64,000 bases of DNA, taken from Nostoc indistinguendum CM1-VF10. GTDB lineage: Bacteria; Cyanobacteriota; Cyanobacteriia; Cyanobacteriales; Nostocaceae. The translations under genes and the position numbers were made by a program. The first letter of the stretch is position 1. Every line of letters begins with the position of its first letter. The DNA lies in assembly GCA_019359215.1 (NCBI GenBank), contig JAHHHS010000001.1, positions 62,001-126,000 on the forward strand, written 5' to 3'. Of the stretch, positions 42,734-52,415 are shown piece by piece. Under the pieces are notes generated by a model. That model was not told where the DNA came from and searched no databases. It saw only the letters and a program-made list of their open reading frames with translations.

Positions 42734-44089
42734 TTACAATTTCAACTTTTCACCGCGAATCGAATAATCTAACAACTCCATCGGGTGAATAACTGAAATC
42801 TTCTTACCTTGCAACTGCAAATGCTTAGTAATTTGCAAAGTACACCCCGGATTAGCAGAAGCAATTAACTCAGCACCAGTATTCAACAAATTCTGCACTT
42901 TTTGCCGACCCAATTCTTCAGAAACTTCTGGTTGCAGCATATTATAAACCCCAGCACTGCCACAACATAAAGCTGCATCTAGTGGTTCTCTTAACTTCAC
43001 CCCTGGAATTTGCCGCAATATCTGACGCGGTTGCACGCTAATCTTTTGCCCATGCAATAAATGACAAGCATCTTGATAAACTAAATTCAAAGGTTTATCC
43101 ATCAGTGGCGAAAGTTTTGCTGTAAACCCAACAGTTGCCAAAAACTCTTGAGCATCTTTAACTTTAGCTGCAAAATCTCTTGCCTTTTCCCGATATTCTG
43201 CGTCATCTTCTAAAATGTGACCGTATTCTTTCAAAGTATGACCACAACCAGCAGCATTGATAATCACAAAATCTACATCCGTCTTGGCAAAACTATCAAT
43301 CATCTGCTTTGCTAAAGCCTTCGCCTGTTCTGTTTGTCCTTGGTGTTCAGGAAGCGCTGCACAACAACCTTGAGATTTCGGAATCACAACTTCACAACCA
43401 TTCGCTGTTAAAACCCGCACCGTTGCCTCATTAACTGGCGAGAAAAATAGTCGTTGCACGCAACCCAAAATTACCCCAACTCGGTAGCGCTTTTCACCTT
43501 GAGCGCGAATAACAGTAGGCAAATTATCTTGAAAAGATTTGAGAGTAATTTCTGGCAGAATTGATTCCATTGCTGCCAAACGGGGCGATATTTTATTGAG
43601 TAAACCTGTAGCGCGAAAGAATTTAGCAAAACCCAACTTTTGATAAACCAATAACGGAACTAATAAAACCCGTAAAAGATTGGGATAGGGAAACAGAGAA
43701 AATATCAGTTGACGAAAAAATTGGTCTGGCAAACTGCGGGGATAATTTCGTTCAACTTGGTGACGAGTTGCAGAAATTAACTTATCATACTGCACGCCAG
43801 AAGGACAAGTACTTACACAAGCAAGGCATCCCAAACAAGAATCAAAATGTTCTACTGTTGCCGTATTTAGAGCAATCTCACCCTCATTAATTGCATCCAT
43901 TAAATAGATGCGTCCTCTAGGTGAATCCATCTCTTTGCCAAGCACCCGATAACTGGGACAAGTCGAGAGACAAAACCCACAATGAACACAACTATCAATC
44001 AACTTTGGCTCAGGCGGATGACTCTCATCAAACCCCTTCAAATTCTTTAAACTAGCCGTATTATTAACAGAATTATCTGAAACTTGCAT
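42734..44089 (-). CDS. glcF: Glycolate dehydrogenase iron-sulfur subunit
   Basis: A 451-residue protein with two N-terminal 4Fe-4S motifs, CVHCGFCLSTCPSYR and CLGCLACVSTCPSGVQYD, and two C-terminal CCG domains (GCCAALPEHQGQ and ALCCGSAGVYN). It passes electrons from the FAD subunits of the glycolate dehydrogenase complex, which oxidises photorespiratory 2-phosphoglycolate-derived glycolate to glyoxylate. It is downstream of glcE by 56 bp on the same strand. The catalytic glcD gene is not in the window. Confidence 0.9.
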   Translation of the reverse strand: MQVSDNSVNNTASLKNLKGFDESHPPEPKLIDSCVHCGFCLSTCPSYRVLGKEMDSPRGRIYLMDAINEGEIALNTATVEHFDSCLGCLACVSTCPSGVQYDKLISATRHQVERNYPRSLPDQFFRQLIFSLFPYPNLLRVLLVPLLVYQKLGFAKFFRATGLLNKISPRLAAMESILPEITLKSFQDNLPTVIRAQGEKRYRVGVILGCVQRLFFSPVNEATVRVLTANGCEVVIPKSQGCCAALPEHQGQTEQAKALAKQMIDSFAKTDVDFVIINAAGCGHTLKEYGHILEDDAEYREKARDFAAKVKDAQEFLATVGFTAKLSPLMDKPLNLVYQDACHLLHGQKISVQPRQILRQIPGVKLREPLDAALCCGSAGVYNMLQPEVSEELGRQKVQNLLNTGAELIASANPGCTLQITKHLQLQGKKISVIHPMELLDYSIRGEKLKL

Positions 44090-44145
44090 TTTTCTCTCTT
44101 TCCCCTCTTCCTTTGCGTCCTTTGCGTCTACGCGGTTTGTTAAAA

Positions 44146-45483
44146 CTAAATCCCACCCACAAACCGCCCAGGACTTAAAATATTTTTACTATCAAACTGT
44201 TCCTTAATACGGCGCATCAATGGCAAAGCATTCCCCGTATAACCCCAAACATCTATTTGTTCTTTAACCGCCACTGGTGCTTCCAGAATTGTTAAAAAAC
44301 CACTACTCGCTTGAGTGCGATCGCTTCCAGCGGAGCGTAGCTCATCGCGCACTTTCAAAACTTGACTTTTATCCTCTAATTGTAACAAACCCAAACCACT
44401 ACTTATATGAATTAAACCCAACTCCACCTGAGTCAAAATCTCCACGGCAGCAGTAGGTAACACTCCTATTTTGCAGGTAATTACAGATTCTGTGGGAGTA
44501 GTATGTATTCGTTCTTGCAATCTCTGCCATAGATTAGCCTCATCACCATCTGCAAAAATTGCCCCGTTTAAACCTAACTTTTGCCCTACTTCCAAAACTC
44601 GGTTTGACTGTTCCTTAACACTCTCACTAATACTTTGAAAGCGGGCAATTAATCCTAGCCCTTCATCCAAACCTAAGCTAGACACCAGTTTAGTTGATAG
44701 CAAATCAGCCTGAACTGGTGTTAATGCCGAACCTCGAAGAATATCAGCCGCTTGGGATACAGCCTCTGCACTGCCGGTTAGTACTACCGTCCCCGATGCC
44801 TCTGGTAGCGGATACACGCGAAAAGTTAGTTGACTAATAAAACCTAATGTGCCATAAGACCCAGTAAGCAACTTCATCAAGTCATATCCGGCAACATTTT
44901 TAACTACTCTTCCCCCAGCTTTAGCGACTTGTCCATCAGCACGCACAAAGCTAATACCTAGTAGCTGGTCGCGCACACTACCATAACGTTGCCGTAGAGA
45001 ACCTGTATCACCTGTGGCAACAATACCGCCAATGGTTGCTGACTCTGGTGCTGTAGGGTCAAGGGCAAGAAATTGCCGTGACTTTGCTAAGAGTGCTTGC
45101 AAATCAGAGAACTTCATCCCAGGTTCTACTGTGACAGTCAAATCCCCAACAGCGTGTTCAATCAGTTGGTTAATGCGTTCTGTACTAACTACGACATTAA
45201 CGCCCTTAGCTAAACCGCCCCAGCTAAGTTTACTGCCACTACCACAGGGGAGGACACGCCAGTTGTTAGTGTGAGCTGTAGCGATGACTGCGGCTAGCTG
45301 TTGTTGGGTGCGAGGATAGACGATGCAACTGGGAGAAGTTCCAGAAGCTATAGCTTGTTGGATAAGTTTTTGCTGCCCTATTTCGATATTTTCCCAAAGG
45401 CAAACAGCATTTTCTTCGCCGACGATAGATGCAAAATCAGAAGCGCAGACGCCTTGCGGCCTGTCGTTAGACATCGCTTTCAT
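44146..45483 (-). CDS. glcE: Glycolate dehydrogenase FAD-binding subunit
   Basis: 445 residues from ATG 45481-45483; a TTG 51 bases upstream is less likely. It has a PCMH-type FAD domain with VLPCGSGSKLSWGG, VTVEPGMKFSDLQ, ALDPTAPESATIGGIVATGD and AGGRVVKNVAGYDLMKLL, and ends with RRIKEQFDSKNILSPGRFVGG, the standard GlcD/GlcE C-terminus. At this length and next to glcF it is GlcE rather than GlcD. It acts with GlcF in photorespiratory glycolate oxidation. Confidence 0.88.
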   Translation of the reverse strand: MKAMSNDRPQGVCASDFASIVGEENAVCLWENIEIGQQKLIQQAIASGTSPSCIVYPRTQQQLAAVIATAHTNNWRVLPCGSGSKLSWGGLAKGVNVVVSTERINQLIEHAVGDLTVTVEPGMKFSDLQALLAKSRQFLALDPTAPESATIGGIVATGDTGSLRQRYGSVRDQLLGISFVRADGQVAKAGGRVVKNVAGYDLMKLLTGSYGTLGFISQLTFRVYPLPEASGTVVLTGSAEAVSQAADILRGSALTPVQADLLSTKLVSSLGLDEGLGLIARFQSISESVKEQSNRVLEVGQKLGLNGAIFADGDEANLWQRLQERIHTTPTESVITCKIGVLPTAAVEILTQVELGLIHISSGLGLLQLEDKSQVLKVRDELRSAGSDRTQASSGFLTILEAPVAVKEQIDVWGYTGNALPLMRRIKEQFDSKNILSPGRFVGGI

Positions 45484-45862
45484 TAAGTTTATTTTTTTAC
45501 GCCCTACATCTAATTTACTGGCTAACCTGACCAAAAAAGCGCTGAGGTTATTTTAAGGGCTGGAGCTTTGCCTCCTTGCTCCCCTTAGAGCCAAGGATAG
45601 CGTGGTGGATTAACGCTGTTCATATTTTCAACGCACGGGATTTCTTGTCTTCCCCTGCCCCTCTCCTTCTGTCTCTAGGAGGAATACAACAATGGCAGGT
45701 TTGCGTATATTAGTTTACTTGTCTCTAACCTTTTGTTAAATTAACCTTAATGTAGGCTAAACGTATTTGTTTACTGTACTTAGGTTATCAGCTACAAACT
45801 AGCCATTCAGCCCGCTAGGCATAGGTGCAAAGTTCCGTTCTGTCTGTAGGAGAAATAAAGCA
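45484..45862. other. Divergent spacer between glcE and the MgtC-like gene
   Basis: About 380 bp with CCTTGCTCC/CCTCTCC-type simple sequence and a GGAGGAATACAAC stretch near 45678 that is not followed by a gene. It should contain both promoters. No gene seen. Confidence 0.4.
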
Positions 45863-46396
45863 ATGGGGCCAATGTTTATTAATGCCAACGATTGGCCACA
45901 TATAGCGTTTCGATTGTCTTTGGCGCTCCTGGTTGGTTGCTTGATTGGATTTAATCGTCAGCAAGGGGGTAGACCAGCAGGAATGAGAACATTCATGCTC
46001 GTAAGTATGGGGGCAGCAATATTCGTAATGATTCCTTTGCAGGCTGAGAGTGAGAGTCCCTATGATGCCGCCAATGCGCTGAGTCGTACAATTCAAGGTG
46101 TAGCTACCGGAATAGGGTTTCTTGGAGCCGGATTGATTTTACATGAATCTCCTAGAAAATCTGCGGTACCAAAGGTAAAAAATTTAACTACAGCCGCCTG
46201 TATCTGGACTGCGGCCGGTTTGGGGGCTGCGATCGGTTGTGGTCTGTGGCAAATGGGATTATTGGGAGGGTTGCTGACCCTGATTACCCTCAGTGGGGTA
46301 AAGCGGTTCAATCGCGCATTTGTATTTCTGACGAGTCGGGGTAAACAAGGGACGACTCAGGATCTAAAAACCATCTCTGATGAAGATGATGATTGA
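45863..46396 (+). CDS. MgtC/SapB family membrane protein
   Basis: A 177-residue protein with about four to five hydrophobic helices. The MgtC core is clear: LVGCLIGFNRQQGGRPAGMRT (the charged GxxR loop), FMLVSMGAAIFVMIPL, then GVATGIGFLGAGLILHE and LTTAACIWTAAGLGAAIGCG. Family members affect Mg or phosphate homeostasis or membrane potential; no pathway is shown here. It is monocistronic. Confidence 0.88.
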   Translation: MGPMFINANDWPHIAFRLSLALLVGCLIGFNRQQGGRPAGMRTFMLVSMGAAIFVMIPLQAESESPYDAANALSRTIQGVATGIGFLGAGLILHESPRKSAVPKVKNLTTAACIWTAAGLGAAIGCGLWQMGLLGGLLTLITLSGVKRFNRAFVFLTSRGKQGTTQDLKTISDEDDD

Positions 46397-46494
46397 CCGT
46401 CGCTACACATTTTAGGTGTATTTTTCAAAATGAAGTCAAGATAATTTTTGGTTTCTTAGCTAATTTTAATCACTTGCTCAGGGCTAATTCAGAG

Positions 46495-46582
46495 CGTAGA
46501 CGCATTAGCGAAGCGGTAGCGACGTTCGCGTAGCGTCTCGCAGAGAAGGAGCGTCAGCGGCTTGTCGTTCAGACATCGCTGA
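46495..46582. repeat. Long dispersed GCGTAGACG/AGACATCGC repeat
   Basis: An 88-bp GC-rich run with several inverted parts (AGCGTAGACGC, GCGAAGCGGTAGCGACG, TCGCGTAGCGTCTCGCAGAG, GGAGCGTCAGCGGCTTGTCG, AGACATCGC). It is the longest copy of the family also seen at 12206-12252 and 38715-38750. It lies between two plus-strand genes and does not encode protein. Confidence 0.65.
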
Positions 46583-46756
46583 TTATATAGCAGTTATGCT
46601 TGGGAGCAGTTCTTGCTAGAAGCAAGGGAGAGAACCCCATAAATAAATTTAGTTGTTCTAAAACCCTTACTCCCCTGCCTCTTTGGTCATCAATGTAGGG
46701 AATCCCGTACTGGAGTTGATTGTCCAGTTAATCGGAAAATAGAAAATAATAGATAA

Positions 46757-47257
46757 ATGGACAAACGATATTTTTTACAAGCTAGTGCAGTAATAGTCGG
46801 CACAGCATTGTTATCAAGGTATATTTACAACAATCAGGAGTCAGAAGCCATGACAACTTCTAAGAGTGGATTTGAAATTACTAAACCTGAAGAAGAATGG
46901 CGCACCATTTTAACACCAGAACAGTTTCGTGTATTACGTAAACACGGGACTGAACGCCCTCATACCAGCCCATTGGATAAGGAATACGACAATGGTACTT
47001 ATTATTGTGCTGCGTGTGAACAGCCACTGTTTACCTCTGATACCAAATTTAACAGTGGTACTGGCTGGCCTAGCTTTTTTAACCCAATTGAAGGTGCGAT
47101 CGCTACTACTGTAGATAGGTCGTTGTTTATGACCAGAACTGAAGTGCATTGTAGTCGTTGTGGTGGCCATCTCGGTCATGTTTTTGATGATGGCCCTGCA
47201 CCCACTGGCAAGCGCTATTGCATGAACGGGGTTTCGTTGAAGTTTACTCCTGCCTAA
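46757..47257 (+). CDS. msrB: Peptide-methionine (R)-S-oxide reductase
   Basis: A 166-residue MsrB. Zinc cysteines C84/C87 ([11 protein letters not shown]) and C132/C135 ([12 protein letters not shown]) are present, with the catalytic cysteine C155 in [23 protein letters not shown] is the substrate loop. Residues 1-30 ([19 protein letters not shown]) look like a signal or membrane anchor, so the enzyme may work outside the cytoplasmic membrane. An internal ATG at residue 32 (MTTSKSGF) would give a soluble form. It repairs oxidised methionine. Confidence 0.9.
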   Translation: MDKRYFLQASAVIVGTALLSRYIYNNQESEAMTTSKSGFEITKPEEEWRTILTPEQFRVLRKHGTERPHTSPLDKEYDNGTYYCAACEQPLFTSDTKFNSGTGWPSFFNPIEGAIATTVDRSLFMTRTEVHCSRCGGHLGHVFDDGPAPTGKRYCMNGVSLKFTPA

Positions 47258-47312
47258 TTTAGTAGCCCAATAAATAGCTCATCGTAGACATCGCACGCAT
47301 TAATGCCACACT

Positions 47313-47343
47313 CCTACACCGATTGCAAGCAATACGGTGTAGG
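47313..47343. terminator. Strong hairpin downstream of msrB
   Basis: CCTACACCG-ATTGC and GCAAT-A-CGGTGTAGG form a 14-bp stem with one bulged A and a two-base loop, 55 bases after the msrB stop. No U-run follows (TAACTGAAA), so it is an intrinsic terminator only by structure. Confidence 0.45.
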
Positions 47344-47500
47344 TAACTGAAATCCTCTAAATTCTCAGATTTTGAGGCTTGACCAAGGGTGAGTAAACTC
47401 TTGAGAATAACTTCTCCTACTCAATGCTACTAGACGAAGTATTTTCAATATCAAGAAATGCAACTCTTGGTCTTCGCTAAAGCTATCTACTTAAATCGTC

Positions 47501-47590
47501 CTATTTCTTTGGTTCGTTTTTATCCTTTTTGTCTTTGGGATCTTTTTTAGGTTTTTTAACTTCTTTATTACTTTTTCTTTCCTTCGACAT
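47501..47590 (-). CDS. Lysine-rich microprotein, 29 residues
   Basis: The minus-strand ATG at 47588-47590 opens MSKERKSNKEVKKPKKD, followed by PKDKKDKNEPKK and a stop. GGAG lies about eight bases before the ATG. More than 40 percent of the residues are lysine. Similar tiny, very basic proteins starting MSK-RK-NKE are common in cyanobacterial genomes and have no known function; nucleic-acid or ribosome association is a guess. It is outside any operon and about 330 bp from msrB. Confidence 0.55.
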   Translation of the reverse strand: MSKERKSNKEVKKPKKDPKDKKDKNEPKK

Positions 47591-47965
47591 CAGCGTTCTC
47601 CAATTAAGTTAGTTAGTGAAAACTTCCACATTCTGCCATTAGTAAATCAAGAGATGACTTACCTGATATTCTTTTAAGGCAAAAAAGAAAGTATTAGACA
47701 TAAATGTTACTAACTATCATGATACGATGTTGTTTGATTTAATGTAGCTTGAATCTATATTGCTAAAGCTTGCCCAAATTCCATAAAGACTTAGGTTACA
47801 GGGTACAAGGGATAATTTTCTTTAGTGTCGTAACAATTCTCTATGAAGATGCACAGAATAAAAGACTTGAAACTCCATCGCAAACAAAGGAATTATTCTA
47901 TGCAGGCTTACATAGGTTTGGTATCACCTGTAACCTATCCCGTTTTTAATTCCTAACTCCCTTTA
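47591..47965. other. Spacer downstream of mreD
   Basis: About 375 bp, AT-rich. No gene, hairpin or repeat that I can support beyond the ribosome site of the lysine-rich microprotein at its left edge. Confidence 0.4.
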
Positions 47966-48583
47966 CTATTGCTCCAACAATTTTATCCTCTGCCACCAAT
48001 GATTTAGCGGATAATAGACCACAGGTGCCCACAGACTACTAAGAATGGCAGAGGCTAAGGCAACACGTTGGTAATATGTCCAAATATCTGTTAATTTGCG
48101 CTCATTTCCCATCAAAGTTAATTGCAACCCAAAGATGGTTTCTGCTAGAACTGCCATAACAAAGACAATTACAGCGATCGAAATAAAATCTTCTTCGATA
48201 AAACGCTGCTTCTGTAGCAGAGCAGTTAAAATTCCCACTATACCTAAACTGAGAGCATGAGTAGGGTTAGGTGATGTCATTGAATCTTGAAGTAGCCCCA
48301 GAACTATACCTGCCAATGCGCCAGCAAACACCGTGCGCTTCACACTCCAAGCTACCACCCAAATTAACAGCCAGTTAGGGCCAATTCCCAATAATTCCAT
48401 ACCTGGCAGGCGAGTTGGTAATAACAGTAAACATAACAGTACAGAACTAGCCGTCACTATCCAACCCAGCAACTGACGTACACCAGGATGCCAACGAGAA
48501 AGTGGCTGGATTTGAAATTTCGATTTTCGTCCTGACGATTTTGGCTTTTTCTGCCTGCTGTGACTAAATGCAGGAATCTTCAT
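47966..48583 (-). CDS. mreD: Rod shape-determining protein MreD
   Basis: A 205-residue protein. Residues 1-35 are basic and hydrophilic (HSRQKKPKSSGRKSK); about five hydrophobic helices follow, with GIGPNWLLIWVVAWSVKR and LAGIVLGLLQDSMTSPNP, the typical MreD loop. It is the last gene of mreB-mreC-mreD and 24 bases from mreC. It belongs to the elongasome that guides lateral peptidoglycan synthesis. Confidence 0.88.
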   Translation of the reverse strand: MKIPAFSHSRQKKPKSSGRKSKFQIQPLSRWHPGVRQLLGWIVTASSVLLCLLLLPTRLPGMELLGIGPNWLLIWVVAWSVKRTVFAGALAGIVLGLLQDSMTSPNPTHALSLGIVGILTALLQKQRFIEEDFISIAVIVFVMAVLAETIFGLQLTLMGNERKLTDIWTYYQRVALASAILSSLWAPVVYYPLNHWWQRIKLLEQ

Positions 48584-48607
48584 TTTTCTATAGATTTTTT
48601 GAAGAAT

Positions 48608-49393
48608 TTACTTAGACTTTTGGGTTTCCGACTCTTGGTTTTCTGGCTTTGGATAAACAGCTACCCAATCGAGAGAGCGGATTGGTGGAAAAAGCTCAAT
48701 TTTCGCCACTGATGCGGGAAGTTTCTTTAAATCCAGTGACTTGATTCGTCCTACTGCCAAGCCAGATGGATATTTCTGACTATAAGTAGATGTGGAAACT
48801 AAATCTCCTACTTTGACATTTGGGACTTTTTCATAAAACTCCAGCACAGCTTCGGCAGAAGAATCTCCTCGCAAAACACCTTTAGCTGCTGTGCGACTAA
48901 CTGATACACCTACTTGACTTTTAAGATCACTGATTAACAACACGCGGCTAGTATTGGGAGTTACACTCTCCACTAGACCCACCAATCCGCCATCTGCCTT
49001 GACTATAAAGCCTTCCTGAATCCCTGCATTCGTACCGCGATTCAGGGTAACCTGTTGCCACCACTGATCAGCACTACGTCCTATTACCCGCGCTGGAATT
49101 GGCCGTGATGCCAACGGCTCTTTTTCTACATAGCCTAATAAATCTTGTAGCTTTGTTTTTTGACTTTCCAAATCTACTATACGGGTTTGCAATTCCAATA
49201 TCCGAGCATCTCTAAGACGTTCTTCTCGAGTTGGCCCTGACTGCAACATCTCTAACGGACGGGTAATTGCCTGGTATGTCTCAAGCACCAATTCACCTTG
49301 AGTTTGTCGCAATACCCAAGCACTACTAACTACTAAAGCTAACAACCCAATTTGTAACCCTTTATGATCCCACCAACGCCGTATTGTAACCAT
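48608..49393 (-). CDS. mreC: Rod shape-determining protein MreC
   Basis: A 261-residue protein: one N-terminal membrane helix (GLQIGLLALVVSSAWVL), a coiled coil (LRDARILELQTRIVDLESQKTKL) and the periplasmic beta domain with ARVIGRSADQWWQQVTLNRG, GLVGLVESVTPNTSRVLLISD and VGRIKSLDLKKLPASVAKIELFPP. It links cytoplasmic MreB to the periplasmic wall enzymes. It lies about 100 bp downstream of mreB. Confidence 0.92.
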   Translation of the reverse strand: MVTIRRWWDHKGLQIGLLALVVSSAWVLRQTQGELVLETYQAITRPLEMLQSGPTREERLRDARILELQTRIVDLESQKTKLQDLLGYVEKEPLASRPIPARVIGRSADQWWQQVTLNRGTNAGIQEGFIVKADGGLVGLVESVTPNTSRVLLISDLKSQVGVSVSRTAAKGVLRGDSSAEAVLEFYEKVPNVKVGDLVSTSTYSQKYPSGLAVGRIKSLDLKKLPASVAKIELFPPIRSLDWVAVYPKPENQESETQKSK

Positions 49394-49492
49394 ATATACC
49401 TGTATACACTTACATAATTAAGTTCTACTTGGATTCTCTTTATATAGAACCCAAATAGAACTCAAATAGAACTCAAGTCTGATATTTTTTTG

Positions 49493-50536
49493 CTACATAT
49501 TGCGAGAGCTTTCGGTGACAACTCGTTCTAACTGTTTGAAGTTTTCTAACACACGGCCTGTTCCCAGCACAACACAGGAAAGAGGATCAGCAGCAATATG
49601 GGTCACAATCCCCGTTTCATGGCTAATGAGGGTATCTATGCCTTTGAGCAAAGCACCACCACCAGCTAACATAATACCTCTGTCAATAATGTCTGCTGCT
49701 AGTTCTGGAGGTGTACGTTCCAGTGTTCGCTTCACGGCTTCTATAATTACTGATAGCGGTTCCAACATACTTTCACGGATTTCTGGGCCTTTGATTGTTA
49801 CAGTTCGCGGTAGACCAGAAAGCAAGTGTAAGCCTCGGATTTCCATCATGGCATCATTATCATCATTAGTAGGATAGGCAGAACCAATCCGAATCTTGAT
49901 GTCCTCGGCAGTACGTTCACCAATGACTAAGTTATGAACTTTCTTAATATACTGAATGATCGCTTCAGTCAGTTCATCTCCAGCAATGCGTACTGATTCG
50001 CTGATTACTGTACCTTGAAGACTCAGTACTGCAACTTCTGTTGTGCCACCACCAATATCAATGATCATGTTGCCAGTGGGTTCGGCAACAGGTAGTCCTG
50101 CGCCAATGGCAGCAGCTACAGGTTCATCGATTAAATACACTTTTCTTGCTCCTGCTTGGTGAGCCGCATCCATCACAGCTCGCCTTTCTACTCCTGTAAC
50201 GCCACTAGGAATACCAATGACAATCCGGGGTAAAATTAAAGATCTACCTTCATTTACACGCTGAATAAAGCTTTTCAGCATCAGCTCGGCTATATCGAAA
50301 TCAGCGATTACACCATCACGCAAAGGGCGGAGGGCAATCACATTTCCAGGTGTGCGACCGAGCATTTTTTTGGCTTCTTCTCCTACTGCCAGTGCTACCT
50401 TTTCGTTAACATCGATAGCAACTACAGAAGGCTCTTGCAGTACAATACCTTTACCAGATACATAAACGAGGGTGTTAGCAGTACCGAGGTCGATACCCAT
50501 ATCCCATGATGTGCGAAAGTTCCTAAAAATACCCAC
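49493..50536 (-). CDS. mreB: Rod shape-determining actin homologue MreB
   Basis: A 347-residue actin-fold ATPase: [20 protein letters not shown] (phosphate 1), [49 protein letters not shown] (phosphate 2) and [13 protein letters not shown] (adenosine motif). It forms membrane-bound filaments that orient wall growth. It is the first gene of the mreBCD cluster, divergent from ssb. Complete, with the expected length. Confidence 0.96.
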   Translation of the reverse strand: MGIFRNFRTSWDMGIDLGTANTLVYVSGKGIVLQEPSVVAIDVNEKVALAVGEEAKKMLGRTPGNVIALRPLRDGVIADFDIAELMLKSFIQRVNEGRSLILPRIVIGIPSGVTGVERRAVMDAAHQAGARKVYLIDEPVAAAIGAGLPVAEPTGNMIIDIGGGTTEVAVLSLQGTVISESVRIAGDELTEAIIQYIKKVHNLVIGERTAEDIKIRIGSAYPTNDDNDAMMEIRGLHLLSGLPRTVTIKGPEIRESMLEPLSVIIEAVKRTLERTPPELAADIIDRGIMLAGGGALLKGIDTLISHETGIVTHIAADPLSCVVLGTGRVLENFKQLERVVTESSRNM

Positions 50537-50834
50537 GCGTTTCTAAGCCCCCTATGTGCGATACTTTTTGACTACAACGGTAAGAGTTGATTTGATTATG
50601 TTTGTATCCTGAGTTGAGTAAACTAGACTATATATTTATATGACTCCCAGGAATATTTACTATGTCTCAGGTGTGTATGTTTTGATATTCTCTGGTTAAC
50701 TTAGTATATCCGTATAATTTTATGTGTTTCTCCAAGTAGTATGTATAATTTTTCAAGTCACCTATATTGTTAACTGTTTAATACATTATTTTCAAGTGTT
50801 TCACAATTCGCTATGATGAAAGTCGGCATTTGTA
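50537..50834. other. Divergent promoter region mreB / ssb
   Basis: About 300 bp of AT-rich sequence between divergent genes, without coding potential. The ssb-proximal end holds the LexA-type box described separately. Confidence 0.5.
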
Positions 50835-50848
50835 AGTACACCTGTACT
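50835..50848 (+). promoter_or_regulatory. LexA-type operator upstream of ssb
   Basis: AGTAC-ACCT-GTACT is a perfect inverted repeat with a four-base spacer, 15 bases upstream of the ssb ATG. It fits the cyanobacterial LexA consensus RGTACNNNDGTWCB reported for Anabaena. Bound LexA would block transcription or ribosome access until DNA damage. The ribosome site GAGG lies at 50851-50854. Confidence 0.65.
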
Positions 50849-50862
50849 AAGAGGTAAACCAT

Positions 50863-51225
50863 ATGAGTATCAATATTGTCACCCTTGTAGGTCGTGTAGG
50901 TAGCGACCCTGATATAAAATATTTTGAGTCTGGTAGTGTTAAGTGTAGATTGACACTAGCTGTAAAAAGGCGATCGCGCAACAGCGAGGAACCTGACTGG
51001 TTCACTCTAGAATTATGGGATAAGACGGCCGAGGTAGCAGGTAATTATGTGCGTAAGGGAAGCCTAATTGGTATAAAAGGTTCTTTAAAGTTTGACTCAT
51101 GGAGTGATCGCCAAACAGGAGCAAACCGTTCTACACCGATTATTAGGGTAGACCAACTAGATTTATTAGGCTCTAAGCGCGATGGAGAGAGTGGTGCAGG
51201 AGATATGTCTTCAGAACATTTTTAA
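50863..51225 (+). CDS. ssb: Single-stranded DNA-binding protein, short form
   Basis: A 120-residue OB-fold protein: MSINIVTLVGRVGSDPDIKY, LTLAVKRRSRNSEEPDWFTLELWDKTAEV and IGIKGSLKFDSWSD. The acidic DxxF-type tail used to recruit partner proteins is weak (the protein ends SGAGDMSSEHF), so it may be an auxiliary SSB of the kind found in several copies in Nostoc. It is likely DNA-damage-inducible given the LexA-type box upstream. Confidence 0.88.
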   Translation: MSINIVTLVGRVGSDPDIKYFESGSVKCRLTLAVKRRSRNSEEPDWFTLELWDKTAEVAGNYVRKGSLIGIKGSLKFDSWSDRQTGANRSTPIIRVDQLDLLGSKRDGESGAGDMSSEHF

Positions 51226-51245
51226 TTGGGCATTGGGCATTGATT

Positions 51246-51282
51246 ATTAGTCCTTTGCCCTCACAAATGACAAAGGACTAAT
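51246..51282. terminator. Bidirectional hairpin between ssb and the SIMPL gene
   Basis: ATTAGTCCTTTG and CAAAGGACTAAT form a 12-bp perfect stem around a 13-base loop, between convergent genes. The sequence is related to the short heptamer repeats, so a repeat has probably been adopted as terminator. Confidence 0.6.
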
Positions 51283-51284
51283 GA

Positions 51285-52031
51285 CTAATAACTAATTTGT
51301 AGTGTCACGGATGCTTCTACTTGTTGTTCACCACCAACGATAGGGGTGGAAGCATCTGCATTAGCTAACTTTGCAGCCTCAGCCCTTAAAAACATCGGTG
51401 GTGGAGGCGCACTGGCATTATTAACTTGAATGCTCACCACTTCTTTGGATTTTAAACCCAAGGCACTGAAAACCGCATCAGCTTGCTGCTGGGCATCTTG
51501 AGTAGCTTCTTTTAATGCTTGTTTTTGAGCAGCCGCGATCGCTTCATCATTAGCAACAAAACTAATACCGTTAATTTGTGTCGCACCCGCTTTCACTGCA
51601 TTATCCAATAATGTACCAGCTTTTTCGGTAGGAATCTTAAAACTTACAGTGTTATTGGCAGCATAGCCTGTAATCCTCTGCACATTATTGGTGTAGCTGT
51701 AAACTGGATTAAGCTGAATACCAGTAGTTTGTAATTTTTCGACATTTTGGCTCTTGAGGAACGCAACTACAGCCGATGACCTCCGGGCGGCTTCTTGCTG
51801 CACCTCTTGGGCTGTTTTCCCTTGAATCTCCACTCCTAAACTGACCTGCGTCAAGGTTGTAGGAATTGTTTCAACTCCGCGACCACTGACACTGAGGGTT
51901 CGCCACAATTTCTCTTTTTCTTGCGCCAACGCAGGTAGTGTAAAAGTTGTACATAAAAGCATTGCTAAAGACAGTATTTTCCACAGGTTTCCATTAGGAA
52001 ACTGAGAACCAGATAAAGCGGCTCTAGTCAT
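51285..52031 (-). CDS. SIMPL (DUF541) domain protein, exported
   Basis: 248 residues from ATG 52029-52031, chosen because AGGAG lies nine bases upstream; a GTG 27 bases further up is possible. A signal peptide (WKILSLAMLLCTTFTLPALAQ) is followed by the SIMPL domain: LSVSGRGVETIPTTLTQVSLGVE, AARRSSAVVAFLKSQNVEKL, QLNPVYSYTNNVQRITGYAA and EATQDAQQQADAVFSALGLK. The family (BP26/OMP28-like) forms ring-shaped periplasmic or outer-membrane assemblies of unknown role. Confidence 0.85.
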   Translation of the reverse strand: MTRAALSGSQFPNGNLWKILSLAMLLCTTFTLPALAQEKEKLWRTLSVSGRGVETIPTTLTQVSLGVEIQGKTAQEVQQEAARRSSAVVAFLKSQNVEKLQTTGIQLNPVYSYTNNVQRITGYAANNTVSFKIPTEKAGTLLDNAVKAGATQINGISFVANDEAIAAAQKQALKEATQDAQQQADAVFSALGLKSKEVVSIQVNNASAPPPPMFLRAEAAKLANADASTPIVGGEQQVEASVTLQISY

Positions 52032-52286
52032 AAGATTTGCACTCCTCAAAGTATCCACAGATGTTTTGAATAAAGGTATGTAGCAATTTTATGGGACTGT
52101 TGAGAGTCAACAGTTACCATAAGTTTTTCACAGATGAAGTGCGATCGCTAGATACAATTTGTATGTTCTTACTTTGACACTGCTACAGTTAAAAGCTGAA
52201 ATGGTTACATTTTTTGAAACTAAAGAACATGACTTAGTACGCCACAGCGTAAATAAAGTCGGAAAATTATTCTTACTTCAATTTGG

Positions 52287-52415
52287 AATGGGACGCTTAA
52301 TTAAGCTCGTCCCATTTTGAAAAGAGGATGGGACAACACGAAAGACTGTTAACCATCAACAACGTCTCTCATCCCATCTTTAAAAAGAGTGGGTTTTCCC
52401 GACGCCTTTTTATAA
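52287..52415. repeat. Hairpin plus second copy of the 48-bp repeat
   Basis: AATGGGACG (52287-52295) pairs with CGTCCCATT (52308-52316) around the palindrome CTTAATTAAG. The 48-bp sequence at 52368-52415 is identical to 20049-20096 and ends in CGACGCCTTTTTATA. The interval lies between divergent genes (SIMPL and antiporter). No protein gene. Confidence 0.7.
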
